Of a stretch of DNA of 14,322 nucleotides, positions 13,852 to 14,322 are shown in pieces (the stretch's first letter is position 1; each line of letters opens with the position of its first letter). The translations under genes and the position numbers were made by a program. Below the pieces are notes generated by a model. It was not told where the DNA came from. It did no database searches and worked only from the letters and a program-made list of their open reading frames with translations. Source of the stretch: an uncultured Clostridia bacterium (GTDB lineage Bacteria > Bacillota > Clostridia > Christensenellales > Borkfalkiaceae); NCBI GenBank assembly GCA_947629605.1, contig CANREK010000013.1, positions 1 through 14,322 on the forward strand, given 5' to 3'.

Positions 13852-14322
13852 ATGTATACGGTTTCCAAGCTCAAAAAACAGAGATTTTCCGTGGAAGTCC
13901 CCGCTTCCAAGAGCATTCTGAACAGGGCGCTGCTGCTTTCCGCCTTTACGGAAGGAGACACACTGCTGCGTTGCGGTCGGCTTTGCGACGACAGCGAAGC
14001 GCTCCTTTCCTGCCTGACGGCGCTCGGGATCGAAACCGAACGGCCCCCCGAGGGCATTCTCGTTCACGGAACACGCGAATTTTCGCACTTCGGCACGCTC
14101 GATGTGGGCAGCGCCGGTACGGCTGCGCGCTTTTTGCCGCCCATACTCGCCTTCCGCGGCGGAGAATACGAATTCCGCGCCTCCGCACAGATGACGGAGC
14201 GCCCCATGGAGATCCTTCCTCTCCTCGCCTCCCTCGGCGTGGAGATCGAATATCTCGGAAACGCGGGTCATTTCCCTTTCCGCCTCGTTTCCAAGGGCAT
14301 TTCCGCCGAAAAGGCCGAGATC
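13852..14322 (+). CDS. aroA: 3-Phosphoshikimate 1-carboxyvinyltransferase (EPSP synthase), N-terminal part (runs off window)
   Basis: 157 codons are open to the window edge. The enzyme condenses shikimate 3-phosphate with phosphoenolpyruvate in the shikimate pathway. VPASKSILNRALLLSAF (residues 16-32) is the substrate-binding N-terminus, with Lys20, Ser21 and Arg25 matching E. coli Lys22, Ser23 and Arg27. GSAGTAARFLPPILA (86-100) is the family's NAGTA-type loop, here with Ser in place of Asn, and TERPMEILPLLASLGVEIE (115-133) contains the conserved Arg117. About 270 residues should follow downstream. It starts at the ATG at 13852 with no Shine-Dalgarno and a -10 box 6 nt upstream. The divergent neighbour is the YgjP-like gene; no other shikimate gene is in the window. 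Confidence 0.93.
   Translation, partial: MYTVSKLKKQRFSVEVPASKSILNRALLLSAFTEGDTLLRCGRLCDDSEALLSCLTALGIETERPPEGILVHGTREFSHFGTLDVGSAGTAARFLPPILAFRGGEYEFRASAQMTERPMEILPLLASLGVEIEYLGNAGHFPFRLVSKGISAEKAEI

Noticed and set aside
13777..14271. N-terminal extension of the YgjP-like protein, antisense to aroA
   Set aside because: It lies opposite a conserved aroA reading frame, lacks family similarity, and the promoter for the shorter form lies within it.

Overview
The window looks like chromosomal DNA from an uncultured, fermentative, gut-type member of the Clostridia (Firmicutes). This is inferred from gene content: clostridial AdhE, a YkvI-type membrane protein, a DUF1934/YwiB-like protein, a UPF0173-type hydrolase, PadR-type regulation, and near-consensus sigma-A promoters with AGGAGG ribosome sites. 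Genes are GC-rich and the short intergenic gaps are AT-rich. The species cannot be named from the sequence. No rRNA, tRNA, CRISPR array, insertion sequence or phage gene was seen.

Layout. (1) 1-272, minus: start of adhE with its own promoter. (2) 429-2120, minus: a large surface lipoprotein with Ig-like domains, an Asp-Pro-Asp-Val repeat and a C-terminal domain that matches the active-site pattern of barnase; a GC-rich terminator follows it. (3) 2183-4807, minus: valS, ending in a bidirectional hairpin. (4) 4936-7494, plus: a three-gene ABC importer (NMT1/THI5-like lipoprotein, ATPase, permease), divergent from valS and apparently sharing its -35 element. (5) 7417-8385, minus: a YkvI-like transporter whose 3' end overlaps the permease gene by 78 bp. 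(6) 8531-10531, plus: an unusual protein joining a PadR winged helix, a long coiled coil and four membrane helices. (7) 10580-13043, minus: a tightly coupled operon of a DUF1934-like protein, a metallo-beta-lactamase-fold hydrolase and transcription terminator Rho; its end shares a terminator with the PadR-like gene. (8) 13147-13776, minus: a YgjP-like metallopeptidase, divergent from (9) aroA, which starts at 13852 and runs off the window.

The most interesting structure is regulatory. An identical 20-bp sequence built on the palindrome TATGTC-N-GACATA lies between the YkvI-like and PadR-like genes and again upstream of the DUF1934-hydrolase-rho operon. A 12-of-13 match sits at the YkvI-like start. 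This suggests a small regulon connecting a transporter, a membrane-tethered PadR-type regulator (the obvious but unproven DNA-binding candidate) and rho. In addition, several genes (DUF1934-like, YgjP-like, aroA, possibly the barnase-like lipoprotein) have a -10 box 6-7 nt before the ATG and no Shine-Dalgarno, so leaderless mRNAs are predicted.
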